This document shows, piece after piece, positions 23,268-36,000 of a stretch of 64,000 bases of DNA. Below the pieces are notes generated by a model. That model made no database searches and had not been told where the DNA came from. It was given only the letters and a program-made list of their open reading frames with translations. Each line of letters begins with the position of its first letter. Within the stretch, counting starts at the first letter, position 1. Both the position numbers and the translations under genes were made by a program. Location of the stretch: assembly GCA_003260075.1 (NCBI GenBank), contig QLIY01000660.1:5802-69801 (forward strand), in the 5' to 3' direction. The DNA is from Phallusia mammillata (Eukaryota > Chordata > Ascidiacea > Phlebobranchia > Ascidiidae).

Positions 23268-26200
23268 ATGTCCAACCCACCAGATGTTGTTAGTAGTTTA
23301 TTTTGTGTGTTATTTCAAATCGCAAAGATAACTTTAGTTTTTAATCTATATCTTATTTAGTTGACAGACTTTGAAGCACACAAAATCTTCTGTGATGCTC
23401 AACGTGCAGAGGCGGGCAGGGGTGGATTTGGGAGAGTATTTGTGGGAAGACATGAAAATGGAGAATTTGTTGCAATTAAATGCTTTCCTGTGAATGGTGG
23501 TGAACAAGAACAAGCAACAATAAAAAAGTTGTATGTACCAAGAAATATTTTAAACTAGGACTATACATTTTTCCCAAAGGTTCGGATACTTGCTGAAAGT
23601 TGTACAGGTCTTGTTCATAAACAACAAAATGCAATATACTTCAACAAATCAATGAATAAACATGCATATTTTTAAAATCACAAGATTTTGTTTGCAATTC
23701 TTCTGACCAAAGCTTGTTAAAAAATACATGTTGTAGTTGACTTGTAATCAAACAATTATAATAAAAAATTAATAAAATAAAATTGTAGCAAGCTCAGATC
23801 TAAATTGCTTTGCAAATGCCAGTCAGAAACTTTATAACTACTACATAAACACAAAATCAGGGCTTGTAGCTAAAATAAAATAATTAACTGTCAAGGTCAG
23901 CATTTATTACCTCAAAAGTGCAACAGTCAAGTTGGCCTGTTTTACACTAAATATTATTAAATCTTTTCAGGGTCCATCATGAATTTGACATGTTACTACG
24001 ATCACGTCATAAAAGCATTGCAGATGTTTTTGGTCTCACAAAATGGCCTGGAGCAATGGGGATAGTAATGCACTTTTACAAAGGTGGAAATCTACGAGTG
24101 TTGGTTCTGAGTGACTACATTCCACTTGGACTACCCTTGATACTTCGACTGGCCTATGAAACAGTAAATGGGGTTGCTCACATTCACTATTGTGGATCAG
24201 ACAAACGCTTAATCCATGGAGATATGAAACTAGAAAATATTCTCCTGACAGAAGATTTGCATGTCAAAATCGCAGACTTTGGTTGTGCCAAGTTAGCTAG
24301 TTTTACTGAGTCAACTACAGATCAGGAAGACAACCCACAAGAAAAGCCGGCACTGACATTGTACTATGCTGCCCCAGAAAAGTTGCAAGGTGCAAATCCA
24401 AAAAAAGAACAAGACATATTCAGTTGTGCAATGATTTTTTACACAATGTTATGTCGCGTTATGCCATACCAATCAAAAGAAATATGCTTGGAAATGATTC
24501 AAAATAAGATTCGCCCAAATTGTGAAGCAATCCAGGAACTGAAAAACAGATGCAATGACAATGACAGAGCTATAGTTGAGATGATGGAGAGAATGATGAC
24601 CAGATGCTGGGAGCAAAACCCAGCCCAACGTCCCAACATGTTGGAAGTTCAAGATGAATTTCAACAACATCTTGCCACACAAGACCCAGCAGTGATTTCA
24701 CAACAAGTCACAGATGCTGTTGAGAAAATGGTTATCAAAGATCCTGAGACTGAACACAATCCAACTGTTCCACTTCACCAGTTCAATCTCATCACTGGAG
24801 AGTGTCACAGTGAAAGCATCCAGCCACGGGTTCAGCCAGTGGAAAACCTGCAACAGCGTAAGAAAATATAAAATGTTTAGTATGAAAGAAAATGGCACAA
24901 TTTTTTTGATAGATGTATTATTATTTGCTTTTAAAATTAAGCTGCATTCGAATAGTGTGACAGATTGATTATGCAATCTATACAATATTAAAATCTTGTG
25001 TCAAGAAAGTATTTATGTCAGCAAAAGATTAGTTTTTAAAACCTTCATGGGTTTTGTGCCAGTTGTAGGTTTATATCACATAGTTGTATCAATCCGATCA
25101 ACGAACAATTGACATTTAGTACAAAGTGGAGGCTACTAAAAATGCATAAAAGGTTTTTTAAAATAATGCTGTAATTGCCTTTTCTGGTAAAAATTAACTT
25201 TTGCCATACGTCAATGAGTCAATGAGTGTCATTGTTTGCTTGTATGCACAGCACAGCTGTTACTGTACCCTAGGTAAATATCTGTTTGTCAGCAACACAC
25301 TTTCAGTTTAAAAAATCACACATGTACAATATATTTTGGTATATTTTCTTTTTTTGGCATACATTTTTTCATGTATTTTAATTTGTTATGCCTGTAACAA
25401 AAAAATGTAGTCTAATGTTATTATTTTTTAACATTGTTCAAACTAATTTCTGTCAATATTTTGTACAGAGCAAAGTTCCTCGACTAAACCAGCTTCCAGT
25501 CAGTCAAACATTACTGCACCAAAAACAGAGATTGATGGTAAGAGAAGTTATTTAATTTTTTATGATCACAATATGACAAAGACTGGTGTTGGCTAATAAC
25601 TATAGGCATTTAAATTGCTATTTTTAAGCTGAAGGGCCTGAAAGAATCCAACCACTCTGTGCTGAGCCGATAGAAAATCCATCAGAGCATTCACAACATC
25701 CAGGTAAGTTTAAACAAGATTGCAGGAACAAAACACGCACATTTAAAATAATGGTAGTGTGTTTAACATACTAAAATTAAACTAGTAAATGAAAGAAGTT
25801 TGGGTTTTGCAATAGCATCAATATATTACATAGATTGATGTATTAGGACAGGCAGGTAAAATTAGGAACTTTTTGTGGTTTCTGTTATTTTATTCGGTGA
25901 CTAAATAAAGGTTTTAAACTTTGACCGTACAAGTCACTTGTGTCGCTTTGTGACGAGAATACTTAAATATATGCATATATACCGGTAAAACCATAAAAAT
26001 ATATTTACATCAGGAAAAATACTTATGATTGGTGGAACTGGTTCGGAGCGTGATTGTGTGAAGTATGACATCGAAACAAAAGAGCATCAACACTTACCAG
26101 TAAGATCAAATTGTTGAAGGCTTACCTTGTATGCCAATATTACCACAATAGTAAAACATTAACAGAGCAGTTGAAGTGTGTATACCATGTGTTCTTAGTT

Positions 26201-28332
26201 TAATTGTAATAATCAATAACACAAGACCCTAAAAAAAACCTAAAAATAGTAACCTCTATGTGACCAAACTTTGCAGAAATTGAACATAGAAAGAATAGGA
26301 TTTACTTCAGTGAAAGTTGGAGACATTGTTTATGCCTTTGGTGGAAATAATGAAGCTGCACGAGGAAGTTGTGAAATGTTGAACTCAGATGGACAGTGGC
26401 AGATGCTAGATGATATGTTGGAAGCTCGTGAGAATGCTGCATCAGCAGTTATTGGAAGTAAGTGGATTGGGGTCATCACAGCCAACTAAATAGTCTTGTA
26501 AAAATATTCTTATGCAATTTTTAAAATTAGCTTGTTTAAGCCACTTTGCTATTCTACAGTTTTAAGCCAAGTGAAAAATACATATGTTGCTGTAGCCTCA
26601 CCAATAAAGCAACACAAACAAAAACTGTGTTCTGTTTTGTTTGGAGTTCTAGTGCAAAAGTAAGCAAACATGAATTTTTTAGACATCATTTATGTATCTG
26701 GTGGAAGAGGTAATGACCAACTTTCATCGTGTGAAGCTTACGATGTCAACACAAACCAGAGGTATAAAATTCCTGACATGTTGGAAATGAGATCAGACCA
26801 TGGAATGTGTTCAATTGAAAGTAAGAATGTTACTTGTCACTGAACAAACAATAAATTAATAAAAAATGTAGCTTTTATACCATGTTACACAAATTTGCAT
26901 TTTAACATCAATATCACAAAAATATTTCCCATTATGGGTTTGGGTTGTTACAAAATATGTCATGTGAACTATTTTTAATAATCTGAATTATCATTTTACA
27001 CAATTATGTTCTTAGATTCACTTTATTGTGTCGGTGGAACAAACAACAAAATCTGTGAACATTTTGATACAAGAGCTGGAAAGTGGAATTTGATTCCACC
27101 AATGAATCATGGACCAACGCATGGTTTATCTTGTGTTGCATTGAATGGCAAGATTTATGTCACAGGTAATCATGTGCAAATGCTTAGGACCCTAGTTTGG
27201 TTTCTACAGAAGTAATTTTATCTTATTGGGACAAGTTTATTTTATTTAAAAAAAAAACTGTCAACAGGCGCTGATCTATGTGTTTACCATAAAACAATTC
27301 AGTATCATTTTTGCAACAACCGACACAGAGTTTTTAAAATCTGTCTTTGAATGACAGATCATAGACAAACAAGTTTGTTAATGTCTATATATGAATGAAC
27401 CAGTGTTTTAAACCGGAACCAAACAAAACAGAATGATATGATGATTTGTTTTATGTAACTTATTTATACCTTGAAATTTCAAGCGAGATAAAATAAAAAT
27501 TTTGTTTTGTACTATTTTTGTAAGTAGTTTTTATTTATTTTTTCAGAATTTTTTTTTAAATCAAAATTAATTTATTACATATCGGTATATTGGTCCGTTT
27601 TGGTGTGAAACTGTATTGGCAGTTAACTGCATGAACAAAATACTATTCAGGAGCAATAATGTTTTTCCAACAGGTGGAACAGTGACTCAGGCAGCACACC
27701 ATGAATGCTTCGATCCAGCTGCCCAAAAATGGTTCACGCTTGAACCAATTAACAATGGCAGAGTATATCATGGCGCTTGTGTGGTCAATGGCAAGATTTA
27801 TGTTGCTGGTGGAAAAAATTTTCTGCGGTGTGCATTATTGAATTCTACCATCACTTAATTTTTGACAGCCAAGTGGCACTGCCTGCCTCACTAAACTGTA
27901 AATCAGCTAGTTGAATTTTGTTTATTTAGTTTTTTTAGGCTTTTGCAATTACCAACTACGTTTCCTTAAACAATCAATATATTTCTTCAAATGTTTACTG
28001 AACAAAACCCAAACACATTAAAATATGTCATTTTATGCATTAGTTCGGCATTATTTTTTTTGGGATCCAACGTAACTATCTAGAAACACTCCCTCCCCAT
28101 AATGAGTTCTTATGAAATGACAACCTTCCCCAGTTTCATTTGTATAAAGTTACCATCATTATTACTTATGTATGCAGGATTATAATTTTTACATGAACAT
28201 ATTTTTCTATGTAGGACCCTCAACTCGGTCGAGGTTTATAGTTCAACACAAAATTCTTGGAGACATTCGTTCAAATTGGAAACACCTGTTCATTACCACA
28301 CAGTTGTAGCTTTATGGACTCCAACAAACTAG
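23268..28332 (+). CDS. Kinase-kelch fusion gene A
   Basis: Eleven exons: 23268-23288, 23361-23530, 23971-24857, 25469-25537, 25629-25703, 26014-26099, 26277-26457, 26683-26820, 27016-27165, 27674-27827 and 28215-28332. Phases are consistent; 682 residues. Kinase: glycine loop AGRGGFGRVFVG (26-31 core), beta-3 Lys47 (FVAIKCF), catalytic HGDMKLEN with Asp148, DFG at 166-168 and APE at 198-200. HGD instead of HRD is typical of IRAK-like TKL kinases. A short linker with one PASSQSNITAP unit follows. Six kelch-type blades come next, one per exon (ILMIGGTGS, IVYAFGGNN, IIYVSGGRG, SLYCVGGT, IYVAGG). This is probably a cytosolic signalling kinase with a beta-propeller binding module; substrate unknown. 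No G or C run interrupts it, so it is the cleaner reference for gene B. The seven-codon first exon is the least certain part. Confidence 0.85.
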
Positions 28333-28761
28333 ATTCAAGGAAACGAAAACATTGACGAAACAAAGTTGGGCTGTGGCTCCTGAGAAAATCTAATCGTAAT
28401 AATACAAAACTTAACATTTGCGAACTAGATGTCGAAAACGAGCCAAATTGGGCGAAAACCACCACCGTGGCAACACTGTGAATTTTACTTTTTGTGATTT
28501 GTGGTGCTTGAAGCTTTTGTTCAATCACTGAAGTTTGAACTAAACATATGCAATCGAACTATGCAGCGTAAGCACTATTTAGCTAAAATTGTGATTATTG
28601 TTGGAGTGTGAATAAATAGCAAACTGTGATTGTACAGTGATATACACAGTTTGAGGTTGATATTTTTTATGAAAATCTAATTTTAAATTCTATGTTACAA
28701 CCCACTTAAAAAGTGGATGTCTTACAAGTAGGTATAGATAAAAAAAAGCTAAATACAAGGT

Positions 28762-28764
<3 letters not shown>

Positions 28765-28843
<79 letters not shown>
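28765..28843. repeat. Poly-G run (79) between two copies of one segment
   Basis: About 100 bp before and after the run are near-identical (both contain GTGGATGTCTTACAAGTAGG). A long-class run therefore also joins overlapping sequence. Confidence 0.75.
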
Positions 28844-28844
<1 letters not shown>

Positions 28845-29433
28845 GATATACACAGTTTTAGGTTAATATTTTTTTATGAAAATCTAATTTGAAATACTAT
28901 GTTACAACCCACTTAAAAAGTGGATGTCTTACAAGTAGGTATAGGGGGGGGGGTTTGATTTTTTAACGCCCTTTTAGTCTAAAACTTTGATTGTACATTT
29001 TTATGATGGAAAAACATTTTGACATGGCCACGCGATTACACTAAACAATAACAAAGCTAGAAATAGCTGCACAAAAAAGTGCATGGCACAATTAGTGGAT
29101 TATGACTGAAATAGTGGCATTTGTGATGTATTATGAAGCGTTATGTGATGGAAATGATAGACAAAAGTTTTAGAAGGCATGCAAAGGAAAAAGTGTAGAA
29201 TGTTAGGAAAATGCTAACAGTTGGGGTTATTCTGGTTTAGGTGAGAATTTGTAATCAAAACGATATTGTGATCCGCTGTAGCTCAAAGAAGGTATATTAA
29301 GCAGTACCATGTAGTGTTTTGTACCACCCATCATAAGGGTCCTTGCAATACTTTGAACTTGTTCATTATTTTGCAGGTAGATTATGAAAACTAATTTTGA
29401 TTTTGTGATTTGCTGCACACCAAAAAAAAAAAA

Positions 29434-29508
<75 letters not shown>
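29434..29508. repeat. Poly-G run (75), probable gap placeholder
   Basis: Pure G run preceded by a 12-base A tract. Confidence 0.7.
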
Positions 29509-29509
<1 letters not shown>

Positions 29510-30100
29510 AAATAAACCAATATTTTTTGGGGTTGTGTTTGGGTTATTTTGAATCAAACACACTCACAAAAAAAACAATTGATCATTATTTAACAGAATT
29601 AGTGAACACAATTATCAAACACTTAAGTTTTATGATTTTACAGAGCACATTTTCTGATTGCTAAGTGAGAAAATTTTCTGCAGTTTGTTCACAGGTAAGT
29701 ATTTTGTTCATGATGTGCAGCAAAAATTCGACTGAAAGCACCACTTCGCACAAACTTTGAAGTCGCCACTATTGGCACAGGGGTTAAAACGGTTCATTCT
29801 TGAGCATCATTTCCTCTGCTACTTTCTGCAAATTGCGCTTTCTTTTAAAAATGTGGGGTTGTTGTCAAAGCTTTGACTACTTTATAAGCCACATACAAAT
29901 TAAAATGTATTTCTACATCAACAACAATTGTTATCTGTATATGCTAGCAATCGTGCCTTGAATAAAATTTACCATGCTTTTTAAGAAAAATTATTCACAC
30001 AAATTCGGCGTTAAAGATGCTGAATTTACTACTCAATTGAAGAACCGAGTTTGGACCTTAATAAGTCCTAGCAAATAATAATATTTGGGTTAGGTTAGAG

Positions 30101-31118
30101 CAGGGGTGTCCAACCCGTGGCCCGCAGGAAGGTTCTGAGTGGCCCGCGCGGTGTTTTCAAAACGACTTATTTTATCAACGTAATTTATGGCGAACTTTCA
30201 TGCCGAAAAAATGGCATTTATTGTGTGCTTTATTTCTTTGTTAATACAGTAATACACAGCTGTAAAACTTACACTTTTATTGCATCACAATGCACATTGT
30301 TACGCATCCCAATTTCTACATTGTTACGTCACAATCTTACTCGTGCTTTAAAAGTCAGTCGTAATATTTTTTGATTTATTGGGGTACATCTGATATCAGA
30401 GGTTTGGCAAAACATGTTTAGCAGTGAATTATCTAGTCAAAAGAAACAGAATATTCATAGAAAGGTGGACATCCGACTTTAAATCCCCCTGTGCACGTAA
30501 TCAGTAATTTCTGACAGCCAAATGAGAAACTCGCTTCCCATTGTTACATCGTCCATCTCACTGAATATTGTTAAACTTATTAGAGAAAAACAGTGCCAAA
30601 CTTCACATGTAAATGTCGACGCATAGAAAAAACTTTGTTGACTTCACTATATCTTGGTGAGTTTATTGTTCTTATAATTGTAAAGATCTAAGATTAGAAT
30701 TTCGGTGTGGGGGGGGGGGAAACAGAATATTCAAAGAAAGGTGGACATCTGACTTTAAATCCCCTGTAGCTACACGCAATCAGTAATTTCTGACAGCCAA
30801 ATGACAAACTCGCTTCGCATTGTTACATCGTCCATCTCACTGAATATTGTCAAACTTGTTAGAGAAAAACAGTGCCAAACTTCACATGGAAATGTCGACG
30901 TATAGAAAAAAACTTTGTTGACTTCACTATATCTTGGTGAGATTATTGTTCTTATAATTGTAAAGATATAAGATTAAAATTTCGGTGTGACGATTTTAAT
31001 TAGAAATAATAAGACACTCATTTGTAAGATTACAAATTAGCAGTAAACAGTCAAGTGGCCCGCGCAATCATTTGTAAACCGCATGTGGCCCTTTGGCCAA
31101 AAAGGTTGGACACCCCTG
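30101..31118. mobile_element. hAT MITE with internal duplicated block
   Basis: Termini CAGGGGTGTCCAACC and GGTTGGACACCCCTG are inverted repeats. The flanks GGTTAGAG and GGCTAGAG agree at 7 of 8 bases as a target duplication. About 255 bp (from GAATATTCATAGAAAGGTGG) are present twice around a G run at 30,709-30,719. The element is therefore inflated, probably by assembly. Confidence 0.8.
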
Positions 31119-33041
31119 GGCTAGAGACATTTTTGCAGATCTATCAGCATGCTAAAAGCAACGTCAGCATACGTTTGTCTTTTTTATCGCCTTCGTGAGT
31201 GAGACGAGTTAGCCCGACAATTGCTCAGGATTTACCCGAAAAAATACCCTTTGTGAAGCAAAATTACATACAATGAAATAATGTTACGTCATTCTGCAGT
31301 TTCGCACATGCTTGGTTTAGTTGTTCACAAAGCATTCAACCTAGAAATTCCAGAACAATTGTTGGGCGAAAGTCCCTTGTCCTCTTATATTTTACCCCGA
31401 TCCCGCAACGGCTTTAGTCGGCTTAGTTCGAGCAGCAAAGTCCCTTCGCACATCGACATGTCTAGCAGGCCTGTGTTAAATGAAGTTTGCCGTTACATTA
31501 TTGCAGACTGACGACATGTTCATGTTACATTTCATTCGTTTCGTTGGTATGTTGAATTGTAACCTTTGCGCTTCATAACGTCTTAACGTTGCGCAGCTAT
31601 TTCCGGCTTGGTGGGGGGGGGGGAGTGCTATTGTGTCGTTACCTTTTCTTTCACCAAGCGAAATAAACTCAACTCAACCGCTTAATTAGGATCTCCTTGA
31701 ATTAAGTTCAATGGCCTTTAAAATATTTGATTTGACAAAAAACACGGTACAAGATCATGAAGTCATGACATAATGGAACCATGACACATTAGGTAAGACA
31801 GTGCGTTTGGCCCTTTTGAGACCAAAACACAATCGCCGTGTTGGCAAGTGCTCATATTACGACATTCCGTTTTTTTGGTAACAGACTTAAAAGCCATGCT
31901 TTACTAAACATATTCGATTCAAAGACGCTATGCAACATCTTCACAACAATTCCGTTTAAGTTGAAACAAAAATTCGCAACACCATACATTATTGTAACAG
32001 GCACCGTGTTATTTAATGCTAATTCGTGCAGGTTCGCCTTTCGCTTTACAGCTACGCGTTTTCCTTTTACTCTCTGCGTTTTTATACGGCCTGGTGACCT
32101 CATAATCCCCATCGCGACACGAATGCGAAAAAATGTTCCTCTTTTCTTCAGTTGTAATGTGTAGGGGAAATCTTAGTATGGTTTTACTGTCTGTTCGACT
32201 TTTACTTGGGCAGTGATTTTCATTAACGCTGTAGATCAGAACAGATAGAATCTGCTATAAAAATCATGTTTTTCTGGCACTAAGTTTATGTCGAGTGTTA
32301 AACCGGACGCATATAACTTGGTGATAGTTTTATCCTAAAAATACAAAAAGGCGTGTTTGGTGCGCAGTAAAAAAACGTTTTTCTGAACAGTAAATATTAA
32401 CAAACTTGACACACATATTTCTACGTTACATTTTGTACAGCAAAATACGAAAAGAAAACAACATTTTTTGCTGGTCTAAAGTCGAGACTGCCTTTAACTG
32501 CCGTAAGCAACCGAGAGCATTTAGCATAGACCAGCAAAGTACAAAAGGTGAGAATTTTATTATGGGGTAATTCCCAAACTGAAAAGGTCGTGATCAGTGT
32601 TGTTATGGTTGCAGTTTTCTCGCCCAAACCGGCTGGTTTCTGAACTCAAGTTGCGGGTTATAGGCGGTATGTCAAAAAAGTGATTTTTCGTTATTTAACA
32701 TGCCTGGGTCACTGCAAGCGGTTGAATGGCGATAACATTGGAAACTGGCGGTTTTTAAAAATTTAAACTGACAATGCGGGTAGTGATGATTTTGCATTTA
32801 CTCACGTCCACAACAAATAAACACTGCCAAACAAACGACATTTATTCAAAGTGTGCTAGACTTGTTACTAAAAATTTTCCTTAAATTACTGTTTACAGAG
32901 AAAGTTAATTGGATTCCATATGCCAAGACGACCAGCTGTGCGGTCCACTCCTTGGTCAGGCACCTTTCACATCGTAAGCAATCGTTGAACTTTAGTTTAA
33001 TGGCAGGTTTAAAATGTCACTTAAAATCCAATATGATTTAG
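31119..33041. other. Intergenic DNA upstream of kinase-kelch B
   Basis: No supported gene. A dispersed repeat with GTTGCGCAGCTATTTCCGGC and GAAATAAACTCAACTC spans about 31,575-31,680 and contains a G11 run (31,613-31,623). Open frames at 31,281-31,511 and 31,838-32,164 show no domain. The start exon of kinase-kelch B should be here; ATG at 32,922 is one weak candidate. Confidence 0.4.
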
Positions 33042-36000
33042 CTTCGGGATTATGAAGCCCACAAAATCTTGTGTGATGCTGTTCGAGCTGAAGCCGGCCG
33101 AGGTGGTTTTGGAAAAGTTTTCATTGGAAAGCATAAATCTGCAGGATTTGTTGCAATTAAGTGTTTTTGCGTGAATGGTGGTGAACAAGAACAAAGGGCA
33201 ATAAAGAAAATGTAAGTTCCAGTTAAATAGAAGCCGAAACAATAATATCTCTGATGAATAAAACAAATAAAACTACCTAAGAACTTGTGCAAATAAAACA
33301 CATAATAGTGCATACATTTCAACAATTACTGTTGTCTTCATCAATGAAGGTTGTCAACTAAACTTGAAATGGGGATTAAAAACGTAAATGCAAGATTTAT
33401 AATGTTCCTGTTGTTATTTAGGGTTCACCGGGAATACGACTTGCTGCTTCAGTCGCGTCATGAAAACATTGCTGATGTTTTTGGACTCACAAAATGGCGT
33501 GGAGCGATTGGGATCGTAATGCGCTACTACGAAGGTGGAAGTTTAAGGTTTTTGCTTTTTAACCCCGACATTCTACTTGGCATGTCTCTGCTGCTTCGAC
33601 TGGTACATGAAATATCAGCTGGGGTTACATACATTCACAATTGTGGGGCCAAAAAACGCTTAGTTCATGGAGATATGAAACCAGATAACATTCTCCTCAC
33701 TGTTGATTTGCATGCCAAGATTGCAGACTTTGGTTGCGCTGCATTGGCCAATTTTACAACTTCAAACGCAGTACAGGAAGACAACCAACAGAAAACACAG
33801 GCAATGACTTTGTACTATGCTGCCCCAGAAAAGCTCTTTGGAGCTCTCCCGAAGAAGGAACATGATGTGTTCAGCTGTGGTGTGATTTACTATGTCACTT
33901 TATTTCGAGTCATTCCATATCCATCAGTAGGAAGCTTCTGGCACATGATCAAAAATGAGATTCGACCAAACTGTGAAGCAATCCAGGAAATAAAAAACAG
34001 ATGCAGTGACAATGACAAGCCAATTGTTGAATTGATGGAAAGAATGATGACCAGATGCTGGGAGCAAAACCCAGCTCAACGTCCCAACATGCTGGATGTT
34101 CGAGATGAATTCCAACAACATCTTGCCACACAAGACCCAGCAGTGATTTTACGACAAGTTACTGATGCTGTCAAGGAAATGAAAATTAGGCATCCTGCAG
34201 CTGAACACAATCCAACTGTTCCACTTCACGGGCTTAATCCTGCCACTGGAGAGTTTCATAGTGTTCGTTTGGGAGAAAATCCTCGAGAATACCAAGGTGA
34301 ACTTATTTTTTTGCACTGGGCTTAATTAACCCCAATCTATTTTTTAATGTCATTTTTTGCGAGTACTGTACATACAAATCAATGAATTATTTAGGGTTAA
34401 GTAGTGCAAGAAATAAATTATGTACAAGCTTAAATGCATCCAACCCGGAGAAGTAGTTGATTTAATCTATGCTCACATTTGTTTAGGGGAAAATTCCTCA
34501 GTTGAAGAAACCAGACAGTCAAACATCACTGCACCTCGAAGTAAAGAATCAGCTTCCGGCCAGTCAAACACCACTGAACCCAGAACTGAAGAACCAGCTT
34601 CCAGTCAGTCAAACATCGCTGCACCGGGGGGGGGGGAACTGAAGAACCAGCTTCCAGTCAGTCAAACATCACTGCACCGCAAACTAAAGAACCAGCTTCC
34701 AACCAGTCAAACATCACTGCACCGCGAAGAACAGAACCAGCTTCCAGTCAGTCAAACATCACTGCACCAAGGACTGAAGAACCAGCTTTCAGCCGGTCGA
34801 ACATCACTGCACTGCGAACTAAAGAAGCAGCTTCCGGCCAGTCAAACACCACTGCACCCAGAACTGAAGAACCAGCTTCCAGTCAGTCAAACATCGCTGC
34901 ACCGCAAACTGAAGAACCAGTTTCCAGCCAGTCAAACATCACTGCACCGCGAAGTAGAGAACCAGCTTCCAGCCAGTCAAACATCACTGCACCGCGAAGT
35001 ACAGAACCAGCTTCCAGTCAGTCAAACATCACTGCACCAAGGACTGAAGAACCAGCTTCCAGCCAGTCGAACATCACTGCACCGCAAAGTACAGAACCAG
35101 CTTCCAGCCAGTCAAACATCACGGCACCGCGAACCAAAAAACCAGCTTCCAGTCAGGCAAACATCACTGCACCAAGGACTGAAGAACCAGCTTCCAGCCA
35201 GTCGAACATCACTGCACTGCGAACTAAAGAACCAGCTTCCAGCCAGTCAAACATCACTGCACCAAGGACCGTAGAACCAGCTTCCAGCCAGTCAAACATC
35301 ACTGCATCAAGAAGAGAAGAACCAGTTTCCAGCCAGTCGAACATCACTGCACCGCGAAGTACAGGACCACCATCCAACCAGTCAAACACCACTGCACCGC
35401 AAACTGAAGAACCAGCATCCAGCCAGTCAAACATCACTGCATCAAGAACTAAGAAAAGAAATGGTAACAAGTTTATTTTTTTTACAAACACAGTTTTGAA
35501 AAAATGCCTAAAGTTGCCAAAAATGTAGCAGTGGTATCATACATTAACGATCTTATTTTCTAATTACAGTTTCTAACATGGCCAAACCATCTCCCAAACC
35601 GATAGATGAAATCCTACCAGAGATTTTACAACATCAACGTAAGTTTAAACAAGTGCTCAGTTCCCTTATGTAAGTTTGTATAACACTAACAAAATTTGTT
35701 TTCTGAAACATTAGGTCTAAAATACCACAAAATACTTGTTATGGTGGAAAACATGCTGTTTCAATATTTAATCTTAAAAGATTATTGTGTATTTAAAGCC
35801 TGTCAATTGAGCTTTTCAAAAACCGTTTTTTCTGGGTATTGCAGGGGCACAACCAAGCAGCAGTGCAAAGCAATGTGGTTCTACCCGAGGAAGGAAAGAA
35901 AGTTTCAAAAATATCCAAAAGTTTTGTAAGTCCAATCAATACACTTTCAAATGCCTAAACTAAAAGCCTTGTCATGCTTTTGTTTGTTCGCTAAAAAATA

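Larger units (their letters stand above)
28341..30100. repeat. Intergenic DNA with G-run joins
   Basis: No gene. The segment TGATATACACAGTTTGAGGT and following bases (about 28,638-28,738) is repeated after the 79-G run 28,765-28,843 and ends at another G10 run (28,944-28,953). A 75-G run at 29,434-29,508 follows 12 A. Proline-rich open frames across it are artefacts. Confidence 0.65.

Noticed and set aside
31281-31511. 76-codon open frame between the kinase genes
   Set aside because: No recognised motif and it is not bounded by convincing splice signals.
34420-35274. Long open frame reading NQLPASQTSLH repeats
   Set aside because: It is out of frame with the kinase exon and the splice donor; the SQSNIT frame fits both, once the G-run surplus is discounted.
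34500-35455. CRISPR-like regular repeats
   Set aside because: The units are contiguous 45-bp coding repeats with no unique spacers, in a eukaryotic exon.
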